64,000 bases of DNA from Pseudomonadota bacterium (GTDB lineage: Bacteria; Chloroflexota; UBA5177). Positions 8,191-16,237 of the stretch are shown piece after piece. The notes under the pieces were generated by a model. That model was not told where the DNA came from and ran no database searches. It was given only the letters and a program-made list of their open reading frames with translations. The stretch covers positions 1 through 64,000 of the forward strand of contig JAJPIP010000017.1 in NCBI GenBank assembly GCA_021324655.1. The letters are read 5' to 3'. The first letter of the stretch is position 1; every line of letters starts with the position of its first letter. The position numbers and the translations under genes are program-made.

Positions 8191-8967
8191 TCAGGTTCCG
8201 GATTGCGATACTTCCACGTCGTCCAGGAGGGCCAGGAGATCGTCGACACTGGCGACGCGATGCGCCACCTGCCGCTCGATCTTCTCGTCGGCAAAACGCT
8301 CCCGGCCCACATGAATGAACACCATGCCCGCGCCGAAGGCGGCGATGGCGTCGCTGATGGAATCGCCCACATAGGCGGGGTGGGCCGCCGCAACCCGCCG
8401 CGCGACTTCGAGCAGTGGTGCAGGATGCGGCTTCTCGTGGGGTGCATCCTCCACGGCGACGACGGCATCGGGCGCGATGAAGCGATCGAGGCCGAAGCGC
8501 TGTAGCGCCATTAGCGCCTCCGCCCGAGGGCGCGAGGTGGCGATGCCGAGCCGGTAACGCCGGAGACGCTCCAGTGTGTCGAGCGCCATGAGCAGCGTCT
8601 CCCGCAGCATGAGCGGCTCCGTCCACGCAAAGGGGGGCTCTTCCCCCGAGAGCTCCTGCCAGAGGCGATCGCCCAGGTAGAAGGTCTGGAACACGTTGCG
8701 GAGACGCCGAAAGGCGTAGGAGCCGCGATCGGCGGCGTCCGGGGCACGGATGGTTCCATGCATCCGGCGGCCGACCAACGCCCAGACGGTGTCGAGATCG
8801 TTATTGAAGCCGGGGAGCGCCTTGATCTGAGCCACCTCATCCAGCTCCACCGGTTGTGTCAGCAGAAAGGAGGCGGTGCGCCGGATGGCCTCCCAGTACG
8901 AAACCCTGTCGTCGACCAGCGTCCCGTCCATATCGAACAGCACGGCATCAACCTGCAAGCGCGGCAT
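8191..8967 (-). CDS. HAD-superfamily phosphatase, coupled to hisC
   Basis: A 258-residue subfamily-IA HAD hydrolase: nucleophile D12 and D14 in FDMDGTLVD, motif II region IATSRPR, motif III Lys in HEKPHPAP, and motif IV YVGDSISD. A helical cap lies between, including LPGFNNDLDTVWALV. The ATG at 8967 follows GGAGGAGG and overlaps the end of hisC by 20 bp, so translation is coupled. It resembles the HAD subgroup with a GFNND cap motif. The hisD-hisC context makes histidinol-phosphate a plausible substrate; this is inference. Confidence 0.85.
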   Translation of the reverse strand: MPRLQVDAVLFDMDGTLVDDRVSYWEAIRRTASFLLTQPVELDEVAQIKALPGFNNDLDTVWALVGRRMHGTIRAPDAADRGSYAFRRLRNVFQTFYLGDRLWQELSGEEPPFAWTEPLMLRETLLMALDTLERLRRYRLGIATSRPRAEALMALQRFGLDRFIAPDAVVAVEDAPHEKPHPAPLLEVARRVAAAHPAYVGDSISDAIAAFGAGMVFIHVGRERFADEKIERQVAHRVASVDDLLALLDDVEVSQSGT

Positions 8968-9997
8968 ACGCCTCCTCCAGTGCGGCCATCAAGGCAGCGG
9001 ATTGCTGTGGGGTGCCGGCCGTTATGCGCAGCGCCGGCCTGGGGTACGCGAACGCACGCACCAGCACACCCGAGCGCGCCAGCCGTTCCTGCAGTGCCCC
9101 CGCGTCATCCGTCTCCCAGTAGAGAAAGTTGGTGTGGGAGGGGTAGACGTGCCCGCGTCCCAGTGCCTCGAGCCGCGCCCGCAGCCGCTCGCGCTCCTCG
9201 ACGATCAGGGTCACGTTCCGCATCAGATACTCTCGATCCTCCAGGGCAGCCATGCCGGCGGCCTCGGAAGCGACGCCCACATTGAACGGCGCCTTCGCCT
9301 TCATCATCTGTTCTGCGACGGAGGGATGGACCACCGCGTAGCCGAGACGCAGCCCGGCCAGCGCCGCCCACTTACTCATAGTGCGGAGGATGATGAGGTT
9401 GGGGCTGGCGGCGGCGAGGTCCACGACCGACGTACCGGCAAACTCCGCGTAGGCTTCATCCACGACCACCATCTTTTGCGTCGCCAGCAGGCGTTCAACC
9501 GCGTCCCGGCCGGCAAGATTTCCGGTCGGATTGTTCGGATTGCAGAGAAAGATGACCTTGGTCCGGTCCGTGACGGCTCGTCCCACCGCCGCGACGTCAA
9601 CCGTGAAGCTCTCTCCGCGCGGTACCTCGACGACGCGGCCGTGATTGTAGAGAGTGACGTGCCGGTACATCACGAAGGTCGGCGGCAGGGTGATGACCTC
9701 GTCGCCGGGTGCGAGAAAGAGCCGCAGAATGATCTCCAGCATCTCGTCGGCGCCGGCGCTACAGATGATTTGTTCGGCAGAGACCGACAGGTAACCGGCG
9801 AGGGCGCGCCGCAGGCGGGTATATCCGGGATCCGGATAGTACTCCGGCCGGATGCCGGTCAGAGCGGCGAAGACGCCGGGGCTCGGGCCGTACGGATTCT
9901 CATTGGCATCCAGCCTGACAGCCTCAAGGGCAGACGGCGGTGGCGCTACGTCGTCGAGGCGCACGATGTCCGGGCGCATCAAAGACCGGGGATTCAT
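8948..9997 (-). CDS. hisC: Histidinol-phosphate aminotransferase
   Basis: This 349-residue fold-type I PLP enzyme moves an amino group from glutamate to imidazole-acetol phosphate in histidine synthesis. It shows the N-terminal LDANENPYGPSP, the substrate-loop FLCNPNNPTGN, the D-EAY motif (VVVDEAYAEF) and the PLP lysine in TMSKWAALAGLRLGY. Length is normal. The ATG overlaps the hisD stop (ATGA, 9994-9997), and the HAD phosphatase overlaps its end, making a three-gene coupled operon. Confidence 0.93.
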   Translation of the reverse strand: MNPRSLMRPDIVRLDDVAPPPSALEAVRLDANENPYGPSPGVFAALTGIRPEYYPDPGYTRLRRALAGYLSVSAEQIICSAGADEMLEIILRLFLAPGDEVITLPPTFVMYRHVTLYNHGRVVEVPRGESFTVDVAAVGRAVTDRTKVIFLCNPNNPTGNLAGRDAVERLLATQKMVVVDEAYAEFAGTSVVDLAAASPNLIILRTMSKWAALAGLRLGYAVVHPSVAEQMMKAKAPFNVGVASEAAGMAALEDREYLMRNVTLIVEERERLRARLEALGRGHVYPSHTNFLYWETDDAGALQERLARSGVLVRAFAYPRPALRITAGTPQQSAALMAALEEAYAALAG

Positions 9998-11286
9998 GCC
10001 GTTGTCTCCCGTATCTGTGCCGCGCGCGCGTGCCCTTCCAGTCCCTCGGCCTGCGCCAGCGCCTCGATCGTCGGACGCAGGCCCGCGATCCCTTCCGCCG
10101 TCACTTCCTGGACCTGAACCAGCCGCCCGAAGCTCTCCACGGAGACGGCGCCGTGGGTGCGGGCGAAGCCGGCGGTCGGCAGGACGTGATTGGTGCCGGT
10201 GGCGAAGTCGCCGGCCGCGTTCGGAGCGTACGGGCCCAGGAAGATCGAGCCGGCATTGGTGATGCGCGGCAGCAGGGAACGCGGCTCGGCTACCACGATC
10301 TCGAGATGCTCAGGTGCGTACTCGTTCGTGAGACGGACTGCCTCTTCCAGGCCCTCGGTGACCACGATCAGCCCCACGTCCCGCAGCGCTCGCTCGGCGA
10401 TGGTCCGGCGCGGCAGCGTGGCAAGCTGTGCCGTCACCTCGTCGCGCACCGCTTTCGCCAGGAGGCACGAGTCGGTGAAGAGGACCGACGCCGAATCCGG
10501 GCCGTGCTCGGCGTTGGAGAGGAGATCGGCGGCCAGCCAGGCCGGCGGCGCCGTCTCGTCGCCAATGATCACCAACTCCGAGGGACCCGCCGGAAGATCG
10601 ATGTCGCAGGCAGGGAAGGCGAGAAGCTTGGCAGCGGTCACGTAGCGGTTCCCGGCGCCAAAAACCTTCTGGACCGGCGGGATGGTTTCCGTGCCGTACG
10701 CCATGGCGGCGATGGCCTGCGCGCCTCCCACTTTGAAGATCTGGTGGATGCCGGCCATCTCAGCGGCGGCGAGTGTCGCGGCAGGCACGCTCCCGTCCGG
10801 ACCGGGCGGCGTACAGAGGATGACGTCCCGGCAGCCGGCGATGGCCGCCGGCACGCCCAGCATCAGGACGGAGGACGCGAGTGGCGCCCGCCCACCGGGA
10901 ATGTAAAGGCCGACGCGCTCGAGGGGGCGCCACTCGCGCCAGGCGATCACGCCAGGGGCCGTTCTGACGGCCCCTTCCCGTGGCAGCTGGCGGCGATGGA
11001 AGGCGCGTATCGCCGTCACGGCGTCTTCCAGCGCGCGCATCGTCTCGTCGCTGAGCGTCATGATCGCTTCGCGCCGTTCCGCGTCCGTCACCGCCAGCCG
11101 GGCCGGCCGCACGCCGTCGAACCTCTCGGTTAACTCCAGCAGGGCGGCATCGCCTCCCGCTCGAACCTCATCCATGATCTCCCGCGTCGGCGGCATGAAG
11201 TCGTCGAGTGAGCGGCCACGCGCGAACAGCCTGCTGCGCTCCTCTGCCGTAAGTGCCGGTGCCGTGACGATGCGGAGAGGCGGCAT
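9994..11286 (-). CDS. hisD: Histidinol dehydrogenase
   Basis: A 430-residue full-length zinc enzyme performing the last two NAD-dependent oxidations of histidinol to histidine. Diagnostic stretches are GLYIPGGRAPLASSVLM, AGPSELVIIGDE, LLSNAEHGPDS, and ANEYAPEHLEI-type NEYAPEHLEIV carrying the catalytic Glu-His pair. It heads the hisD-hisC-HAD operon. A GATAAT-like -10 ends only 5 bp before ATG 11286 and no ribosome-binding site is seen, so the mRNA might be leaderless. No T-box or his leader peptide was recognised. Confidence 0.95.
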   Translation of the reverse strand: MPPLRIVTAPALTAEERSRLFARGRSLDDFMPPTREIMDEVRAGGDAALLELTERFDGVRPARLAVTDAERREAIMTLSDETMRALEDAVTAIRAFHRRQLPREGAVRTAPGVIAWREWRPLERVGLYIPGGRAPLASSVLMLGVPAAIAGCRDVILCTPPGPDGSVPAATLAAAEMAGIHQIFKVGGAQAIAAMAYGTETIPPVQKVFGAGNRYVTAAKLLAFPACDIDLPAGPSELVIIGDETAPPAWLAADLLSNAEHGPDSASVLFTDSCLLAKAVRDEVTAQLATLPRRTIAERALRDVGLIVVTEGLEEAVRLTNEYAPEHLEIVVAEPRSLLPRITNAGSIFLGPYAPNAAGDFATGTNHVLPTAGFARTHGAVSVESFGRLVQVQEVTAEGIAGLRPTIEALAQAEGLEGHARAAQIRETTA

Positions 11287-11338
11287 GCCGCATTATCGGC
11301 GACGGCGCCGTGGCGGGACTTCTGTCCACCTCAGACGC

Positions 11339-11404
11339 AGGGTCATTTGTCCCTTGTAGGCCGCCAGAGGCCGTCCTAGACCAAAAATAGGGCGCTGACC
11401 CTAT
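11339..11404 (+). promoter_or_regulatory. Two GGG/CCC palindromes upstream of a small membrane gene
   Basis: AGGGTCATTTGTCCCT (11339-11354; 7-bp arms with one mismatch) and ATAGGGCGCTGACCCTAT (11387-11404; perfect 6-bp arms) lie 50-110 bp upstream of ATG 11451. The first, read on the minus strand, fits a GGGACnnnnGnCCC pattern like that bound by DosR-type NarL-family regulators. They sit between hisD and the plus-strand gene and could serve either. Confidence 0.4.
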
Positions 11405-11450
11405 AGGCAGCGGTGGATGGAGCGACTAGAGTGCGCGCAGGAGACAAAGG

Positions 11451-11627
11451 ATGAATGAAATACACCTGCCTCACCATGCCGCCTCGGCGCTGTATGTCGT
11501 GCTTGTCATCGTTTTGACCGGGATCCTCGTTCGTACCGCGGGCGCCGGTGACCAGACCGCGCCCCTGGCGGCCGGTGTCGTCGCCTTGCTCTCCGTGCTC
11601 ATCGTGCTCTGGGTCAGGGAGCCGTAG
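11451..11627 (+). CDS. Small two-helix membrane protein (58 aa)
   Basis: ATG 11451 follows CAGGAGACAAAGG, a good ribosome-binding site, and the frame runs to TAG at 11625-11627. The 58 residues form two hydrophobic helices (ALYVVLVIVLTGILV and LAAGVVALLSVLIVLWV) joined by a short polar loop RTAGAGDQTAP. It is too short for most gene finders. No family recognised. Two GGG/CCC palindromes lie upstream, which suggests regulated expression. Confidence 0.6.
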   Translation: MNEIHLPHHAASALYVVLVIVLTGILVRTAGAGDQTAPLAAGVVALLSVLIVLWVREP

Positions 11628-11756
11628 GCTTCTCATCCGCCCGCCGGACCCTGCGGGCAACGATCTGGGCGCGTCCCGGTGGATCATGCCGAGTGCGCGC
11701 CGGGCGAATGGCATGTATTGTGCAGCCCGGTGCTGCAGACGGACGTGGAGGCAATC

Positions 11757-12209
11757 ATGCCGGAGAACAGCGATCTGGCCGATGAGAATGACGCGATGGG
11801 CCTGGGGATCGGCTCTTCGGGTGCCGGCACCGGGACCGGTGGACTGGGAACCGGCGCCGGGGCGACGGAGTCGGGAGTCGGCGGCATCGGGAGTGACATG
11901 ACCGCCGAGCCCGGCACGGGCGGGCTCGGCCACCCCGACAGGAGCGACATGCCGGTCGCCGGTCCGGGGGTGAACGATGCCGGTGCCGGCAACGGGGCGG
12001 GCGTTGGGCTAACCCCCGGGACAGGCGCCGCCCCTGGGCGCGAGATCAACGATGAGGGCGTGGGGCCGGTACCCGGCACGGCTCCGTCGGATGACGCGCT
12101 CGACCAGGGCGGTGCGGACCAGGGGCCGGGTGGCGCCGGGGGAGGGAACCCGCCGCAGCCGACCGGTCCCGGCGGCAACACGGAATTGGGAGGGCCCACC
12201 GAGACATAG
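11757..12209 (+). CDS. Gly/Pro-rich disordered protein
   Basis: A 150-residue, strongly low-complexity protein made of Gly, Pro, Ala, Thr and acidic residues, with repeated GTGxGGxGTG-like and PG-rich runs and no hydrophobic core. There is no signal peptide. I choose ATG 11757 (MPENSDLADEND) because GGAGG lies 6 nt upstream. Codon use is regular and the frame ends cleanly before a 20-bp palindrome. Function unknown; similar proteins are often stress-linked or structural, but that is a guess. Confidence 0.6.
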   Translation: MPENSDLADENDAMGLGIGSSGAGTGTGGLGTGAGATESGVGGIGSDMTAEPGTGGLGHPDRSDMPVAGPGVNDAGAGNGAGVGLTPGTGAAPGREINDEGVGPVPGTAPSDDALDQGGADQGPGGAGGGNPPQPTGPGGNTELGGPTET

Positions 12210-12216
12210 TTCCCCG

Positions 12217-12236
12217 GCATGCGGCCGGCCGCATGC
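12217..12236. repeat. 20-bp perfect palindrome
   Basis: GCATGCGGCC/GGCCGCATGC is fully self-complementary with no spacer. It lies 7 bp after the Gly-rich gene stop and overlaps the possible ATG of the FRG gene at 12233. It may be a terminator-like hairpin or a dimeric protein site; no T-tract follows. Confidence 0.55.
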
Positions 12237-13099
12237 GAGAATGCGCCGTGGACGGGGGACTGAAGGAGATACGTGCCTCCAACTGGACCGAAGTGATGTC
12301 GGCCCTGTTCGCCGACTCCTGGCAGCCCCAGATTGGGCGCTTCCGCAGTGCGGCCGTCTATCGCGGTCTCAGCAATGCCTCGTACGGCCTCAGCACCAGC
12401 CTGGCGCGGCTGGGCGGCCGTGATCTGGAGGCGCCCATGCTGCGCGCCTTCCGCAAGTACGCCTACAACCCCATGCATGCCGACCATTCCATCTGGAATT
12501 GGTTGGCGCTGGCCCAGCACCATGGCCTGAGCACCCGTCTTATGGACTGGAGCTACTCGCCGCTGGTCGCCCTGTACTTCGCCACGCGGGCCGTCGAAGC
12601 GTACGACCAGGATGCCGTGATCTGGGCGGTCAATCCCGAGGCGACGAACCGATTTCTCCCGTCGTCCCTGCAGTGCATTCTCCAGGACGAAGGGTCCGAG
12701 GTCTTTACCGCCGACATGCTGGAGCGGGCGGCGCACGACCTGCGCACCTTTGACGCGCTGAGCCGCGAGCCGTTCGTGGCCTTCTTTGAGCCTCCCTCCC
12801 TCGACGAGCGCATCATCAACCAGTACGCGCTCTTCTCCCTCGTCTCCGATCCGAACATCCACCTCGATGCCTGGTTGGGTGCGCACCCCGAGACATACCG
12901 CAAGGTCATCATCCCGGCGGCTCTCAAGCCGGAGGTGCGGGATAAGCTCGACACGGCGAATGTGACGGAGCGTGTGCTCTTCCCCGGTCTGGACGGGCTC
13001 TCGCGCTGGCTTAACCGGTACTACACGCCGAATCCGGCATCCGGCGTGGCGTTACATAGCGATCAGGGAGCGCAAGATATTCCCCTCCGAGATCAGTGA
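12233..13099 (+). CDS. FRG-domain protein
   Basis: A 288-residue protein with the full FRG signature: VYRGLSN near residue 43, then WNWLALAQHHGLSTRLMDWS and PLVALYFAT. FRG domains are found in mobile, toxin-like and defence-associated bacterial proteins; their activity is poorly defined. The middle and C-terminal parts (EPPSLDERIINQYALFSL) are also conserved in the family. The start is uncertain: ATG 12233 lies inside a palindrome and GTG 12248 is an alternative. Neighbours give no toxin-antitoxin partner except the Gly-rich protein upstream. Confidence 0.85.
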   Translation: MRECAVDGGLKEIRASNWTEVMSALFADSWQPQIGRFRSAAVYRGLSNASYGLSTSLARLGGRDLEAPMLRAFRKYAYNPMHADHSIWNWLALAQHHGLSTRLMDWSYSPLVALYFATRAVEAYDQDAVIWAVNPEATNRFLPSSLQCILQDEGSEVFTADMLERAAHDLRTFDALSREPFVAFFEPPSLDERIINQYALFSLVSDPNIHLDAWLGAHPETYRKVIIPAALKPEVRDKLDTANVTERVLFPGLDGLSRWLNRYYTPNPASGVALHSDQGAQDIPLRDQ

Positions 13100-13123
13100 A
13101 CTCCCTTGCTATCGTGGTCCGTC

Positions 13124-13624
13124 ATGCCTCGGTGGGTTCCGGCCGTCTTGCTGCTCGTGCTGATCGCCGCCTTTGGCGGCGTCGTCCTGGCCCACCGCAC
13201 GGCCCACGCCACGGACGGCATCGGCTGCGGCGGCAACGTGTCCTACCATGTGCATGCCTATCTCAGCATCGTGGTCCGTGGCCGGATCTCCCATCCTCCT
13301 GCCGGCGTTGGATTCGACTATCTTCACCTCTGCCTCTACTGGCTCCATACGCACGACGCCAGCGGGGTCATCCACATCGAGGCGCCGCATCCCATCACTC
13401 CAACGCTCGGGCAGTTCTTTGCCGTGTGGCACCAGCCCCTCACCCACTCGCGCGTCGCCCAATGGCGCGTCTCACGGTCTGAGCAGCTTCGCGCCTACGT
13501 CGGCCGGAACCTTGTCCCGGGCGATCCTGCCGCCATTGCCCTCCACGATCACACGGTGGTGACCCTCGAGATCGGCCCACCCTTTATCCCGCCGATTCCC
13601 GGCACGTTTCACGGACTACCATGA
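13124..13624 (+). CDS. Membrane-anchored or secreted HxH-motif protein of unknown function
   Basis: This 166-residue protein starts with a signal-anchor (WVPAVLLLVLIAAFGGVVLA). The exported part carries conserved-looking blocks: YHVHAYLSIVVRG, HLCLYWLHTHDASGVIHIE, PTLGQFFAVWHQPL and HDHTVVTLEIG. The several His and a Cys suggest metal binding outside the membrane; I have seen this layout in uncharacterised proteins of GC-rich soil bacteria but cannot name a function. ATG 13124 is used; the stop overlaps the next start (ATGA at 13621), so it is coupled to the cupin gene. Confidence 0.7.
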   Translation: MPRWVPAVLLLVLIAAFGGVVLAHRTAHATDGIGCGGNVSYHVHAYLSIVVRGRISHPPAGVGFDYLHLCLYWLHTHDASGVIHIEAPHPITPTLGQFFAVWHQPLTHSRVAQWRVSRSEQLRAYVGRNLVPGDPAAIALHDHTVVTLEIGPPFIPPIPGTFHGLP

Positions 13625-14001
13625 CCTTCACCATTCGTTCGCTTCCGGACAGCGACGCCCTCCTGGCAGGACGCGCTCCCCGCGACACGGACGGCTTCAA
13701 GTCCGAGCACCTGCAGATCCTCTACCGGAATACCGATGAGCCCTGGAGTGATCCCGCTGAGCACCGGCACGAGGAAAGCGATGAGTGCTTCCTGGTCCTA
13801 CAGGGCACGCTCGTCGTCGAGGTGGAGGGCGTCCGTCACCAGGTTGGTCCCCGTGCCGTCTGCTTCTTCGGCCGCGGCACGATCCATCGCCTGATCGAAG
13901 CCCACGGACACGTCGAGTGTCTGATCATCCGGGCTCCGTCGCTCGACGACAAACACTACAGCAGCATCGAGGACTGGCAGTGGCCCAATTTTCTGCTGTA
14001 G
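13621..14001 (+). CDS. Cupin-domain protein
   Basis: A 126-residue single-domain cupin. Motif 1 is EHRHEESDECFLVLQGTLVV with two His and a Glu able to bind a metal; motif 2 is PRAVCFFGRGTIHRLIEA with the third His. Small cupins act as isomerases, dioxygenases or binding proteins, and substrate cannot be read from sequence. Start ATG 13621 overlaps the stop of the HxH protein, implying joint function. It is convergent with a secreted BNR protein 12 bp away. Confidence 0.8.
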   Translation: MTFTIRSLPDSDALLAGRAPRDTDGFKSEHLQILYRNTDEPWSDPAEHRHEESDECFLVLQGTLVVEVEGVRHQVGPRAVCFFGRGTIHRLIEAHGHVECLIIRAPSLDDKHYSSIEDWQWPNFLL

Positions 14002-14012
14002 ACGAGGTGCGC

Positions 14013-15464
14013 CTATCGCCGGAATAGGCTGGGCGCGATGGTGGCCGTGCGGATCTGCTGGCTGCGCCCGTTCTGGGTGTCGTTCCACAGCGGGTGGGCC
14101 GCGTGGTTGGTCACGGCCAGCGCCTGATAGTCGCCGATAAACGTATTGGAGGACTTGCCCTCGGGTTGGGGTGCGTCGATTGCCGGGTTCCAGGAATGCG
14201 CCGTGACTCGGAGCGCGCGCCCGAAGGTTCGCCCGTCGTTGCTGCTCTGGGCAATAGCCACGTCGATGAATCGGTTGCCGGGCGACCAGCGCCGGTCAAA
14301 CCACATGCAGGTATAGACGCCGCCCGGCGCGACGGCGATCTCCGGCTCGAACTGATCGATGCCGTTTCCGATGCGATCATGATTGACACGGACCGGAGCC
14401 GACCAGTTATGTCCGCCATCGGTCGAGGTGGAGGCCATGATATCGGCATCGCCGTACCGGTAATCAGCCCAGGTAAGGACCATGGAGCCGTCGGCCGGAG
14501 AGACGGCAAAGGAGGGCATGCTGGTATTGCGGAAGGTGCCGTGGGGCAGATGGTTGGGAATCGGCACCACATCGGACACGGCGCTGGCCGGGGCGGAGAA
14601 CGTCTTCCCCCCGTCGCGGGAGGTCACCGTGACCATGGCGTCGATCTTCCCCGTCCCGTCAAAGGCGGCGAACGCGACGTGGAGGGTTCCATTGGGAGCG
14701 ACGGCGGGAATCGCTCCCAGGTAGAAATGCTGCTGATCAAACGGGGCGACGATTTGATACGGCGCGAAGCTCTTCCCACCATCGGTGGAGCGCGCCACGG
14801 CGATGCCGGAGTCTGCCGAGGTCCTGGCACGCAGACCTGCGGCGGCTTGAGGGTGGAGCGCGTCGCCGTCCATGGCGTCCGGACCATCCATGTTCCAGGC
14901 GACGTAAATGGTGCCGCGGTTGGGATCATTGCCGTCGTCGACGGCGATCCAGGGCTTGTCGTTGAAGACGGCCCCGGTCGTGTCGACAGACACCGGAACC
15001 GGGTCCGAGAAGGTCTTGCCGCCGTCCGTGGAGCGTGAGACGAAGATACCGGATGCCTTCTTTCCATCCCAGGCCAGAACGCAAACATAGGCGGTGCCGT
15101 CCGGACCAAAGGCGATGCTCACATCGGAGACGATGGCGTACGAGTCAAACCCGGGGAGAACGCCCGAGTCGTGCCAGTGACGCCCCCCATCCAACGAGTA
15201 GTAGGTTCCGATCTTGAACTGGTAATGGGCGGGATCGGTGAACAACTTGGACCCGGCGAGCAGGTTCGACGGGTTGGTCGGGTTCACGGCGAGCGCTGGT
15301 TCGCTGTGGGCCAGGTAGCGGTCGTGACTGACCTGGATGTTGGAAAGAGCCGGCGCCGGGACGTGACCGGCACGGGCGATACCCGGAACGGCCAGCATCA
15401 GGAGCGCGAGCAGTGAGAGGAGGCGGGTAGAAATCTCGAATCTCCAGGCGGGTGATGGCGCCAA
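14013..15464 (-). CDS. Secreted BNR/Asp-box repeat protein (sialidase-like propeller)
   Basis: A 483-residue exported protein with a signal peptide (LLSLLALLMLAVPGIARAG) followed by a beta-propeller. Asp-box motifs S-x-D-G-G-x-x-W/F recur (YSLDGGRHW, SRSTDGGKTF twice, TSRDGGKTF, TSTDGGHNW, SSNDGRTF). No complete sialidase active site (Arg triad plus FRIP) is evident, so it may bind rather than cleave glycans. Its first codons overlap the upstream region of the divergent CoA-transferase gene. Confidence 0.8.
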   Translation of the reverse strand: MAPSPAWRFEISTRLLSLLALLMLAVPGIARAGHVPAPALSNIQVSHDRYLAHSEPALAVNPTNPSNLLAGSKLFTDPAHYQFKIGTYYSLDGGRHWHDSGVLPGFDSYAIVSDVSIAFGPDGTAYVCVLAWDGKKASGIFVSRSTDGGKTFSDPVPVSVDTTGAVFNDKPWIAVDDGNDPNRGTIYVAWNMDGPDAMDGDALHPQAAAGLRARTSADSGIAVARSTDGGKSFAPYQIVAPFDQQHFYLGAIPAVAPNGTLHVAFAAFDGTGKIDAMVTVTSRDGGKTFSAPASAVSDVVPIPNHLPHGTFRNTSMPSFAVSPADGSMVLTWADYRYGDADIMASTSTDGGHNWSAPVRVNHDRIGNGIDQFEPEIAVAPGGVYTCMWFDRRWSPGNRFIDVAIAQSSNDGRTFGRALRVTAHSWNPAIDAPQPEGKSSNTFIGDYQALAVTNHAAHPLWNDTQNGRSQQIRTATIAPSLFRR

Positions 15465-15481
15465 AGAGTACCAAATCGGGC

Positions 15482-16237
15482 ATGCTCTTAGGTGTGGAGT
15501 ACACGCCGGCAGAGTTGATGGTCGCGGCAGCGGCGCGGGAGATTCGAGACGGCGAGGTCGTCTTCGTGGGCATGCGCCTCCCGCTCATCGCGTTCGCCGT
15601 GGCGAAGCGAACGCATGCGCCTCGTGCCGTCGGGCTCTTTGAGTCGGGCCTCCTCCGCGATGTGCCCGCCACTGACCTTCTGTACACCATGGCCGACGGC
15701 CCCAACGTGGCGGGTGCTACCTGGGCCACCGGGCTGTGGGAAGTCATGAGCACGTTGCAGCGGGGCGAAGTGGATCTGGGATTCATCGGTGGTGCCGAGG
15801 TCGACATGCACGGGAACCTCAATACCTCGCGTATTGGGCCGCGCGATCAGCCGGCGGTGCAGCTGCCGGGGAGTGGCGGAGCCGCCGACATTGCCGGGTT
15901 GGCGCGGCGGGCCGTGATCATCATGCCCCATGAGAAACGTCGTCTCCGGCCGGCTGTGGACTACATCACGTCTCTTGGCCATGGGGCGGGGAGCGGACGC
16001 GGAGGGGCGCCGGGTGGTGGTCCGGACGCGCTGATCACGACGCTCGGCGTCTTCGGCTTCGAAGCCGGCCGCGCTGTGCTGCGTTCCTATCATCCCTCCA
16101 CCTCAGTCGAGGAGATCCGGCATAAGACGGGCTGGGAGATTGTCACCGCGCCCAACCTGGCCTCGACAACCCCGCCGTCGCCGGACGAGCTGGCGGCGAT
16201 TCGCTCCTACGATCCCACGGGGTTCTGGACCGCATGA
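15482..16237 (+). CDS. CoA-transferase family I, subunit B-like (glutaconate CoA-transferase type)
   Basis: A 251-residue beta-subunit-like protein: EYTPAELMVAAAAREIRDGEVVFVGM start region, GLFESGLLRD carrying the expected catalytic Glu, LGFIGGAEVDMHGNLNTS, and VVDYITS-like AVDYITSLGHG. Family enzymes swap CoA between carboxylic acids and normally need an alpha subunit, but none is beside it. The frame is open from 15452, overlapping the divergent gene; ATG 15482 or GTG 15494 are the likely starts. The stop overlaps the next gene (ATGA, 16234). Confidence 0.82.
   Translation: MLLGVEYTPAELMVAAAAREIRDGEVVFVGMRLPLIAFAVAKRTHAPRAVGLFESGLLRDVPATDLLYTMADGPNVAGATWATGLWEVMSTLQRGEVDLGFIGGAEVDMHGNLNTSRIGPRDQPAVQLPGSGGAADIAGLARRAVIIMPHEKRRLRPAVDYITSLGHGAGSGRGGAPGGGPDALITTLGVFGFEAGRAVLRSYHPSTSVEEIRHKTGWEIVTAPNLASTTPPSPDELAAIRSYDPTGFWTA

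Noticed and set aside
8876-10117. Long plus-strand frame opposite hisC
   Set aside because: Antisense shadow of hisC and hisD, which are unambiguous.
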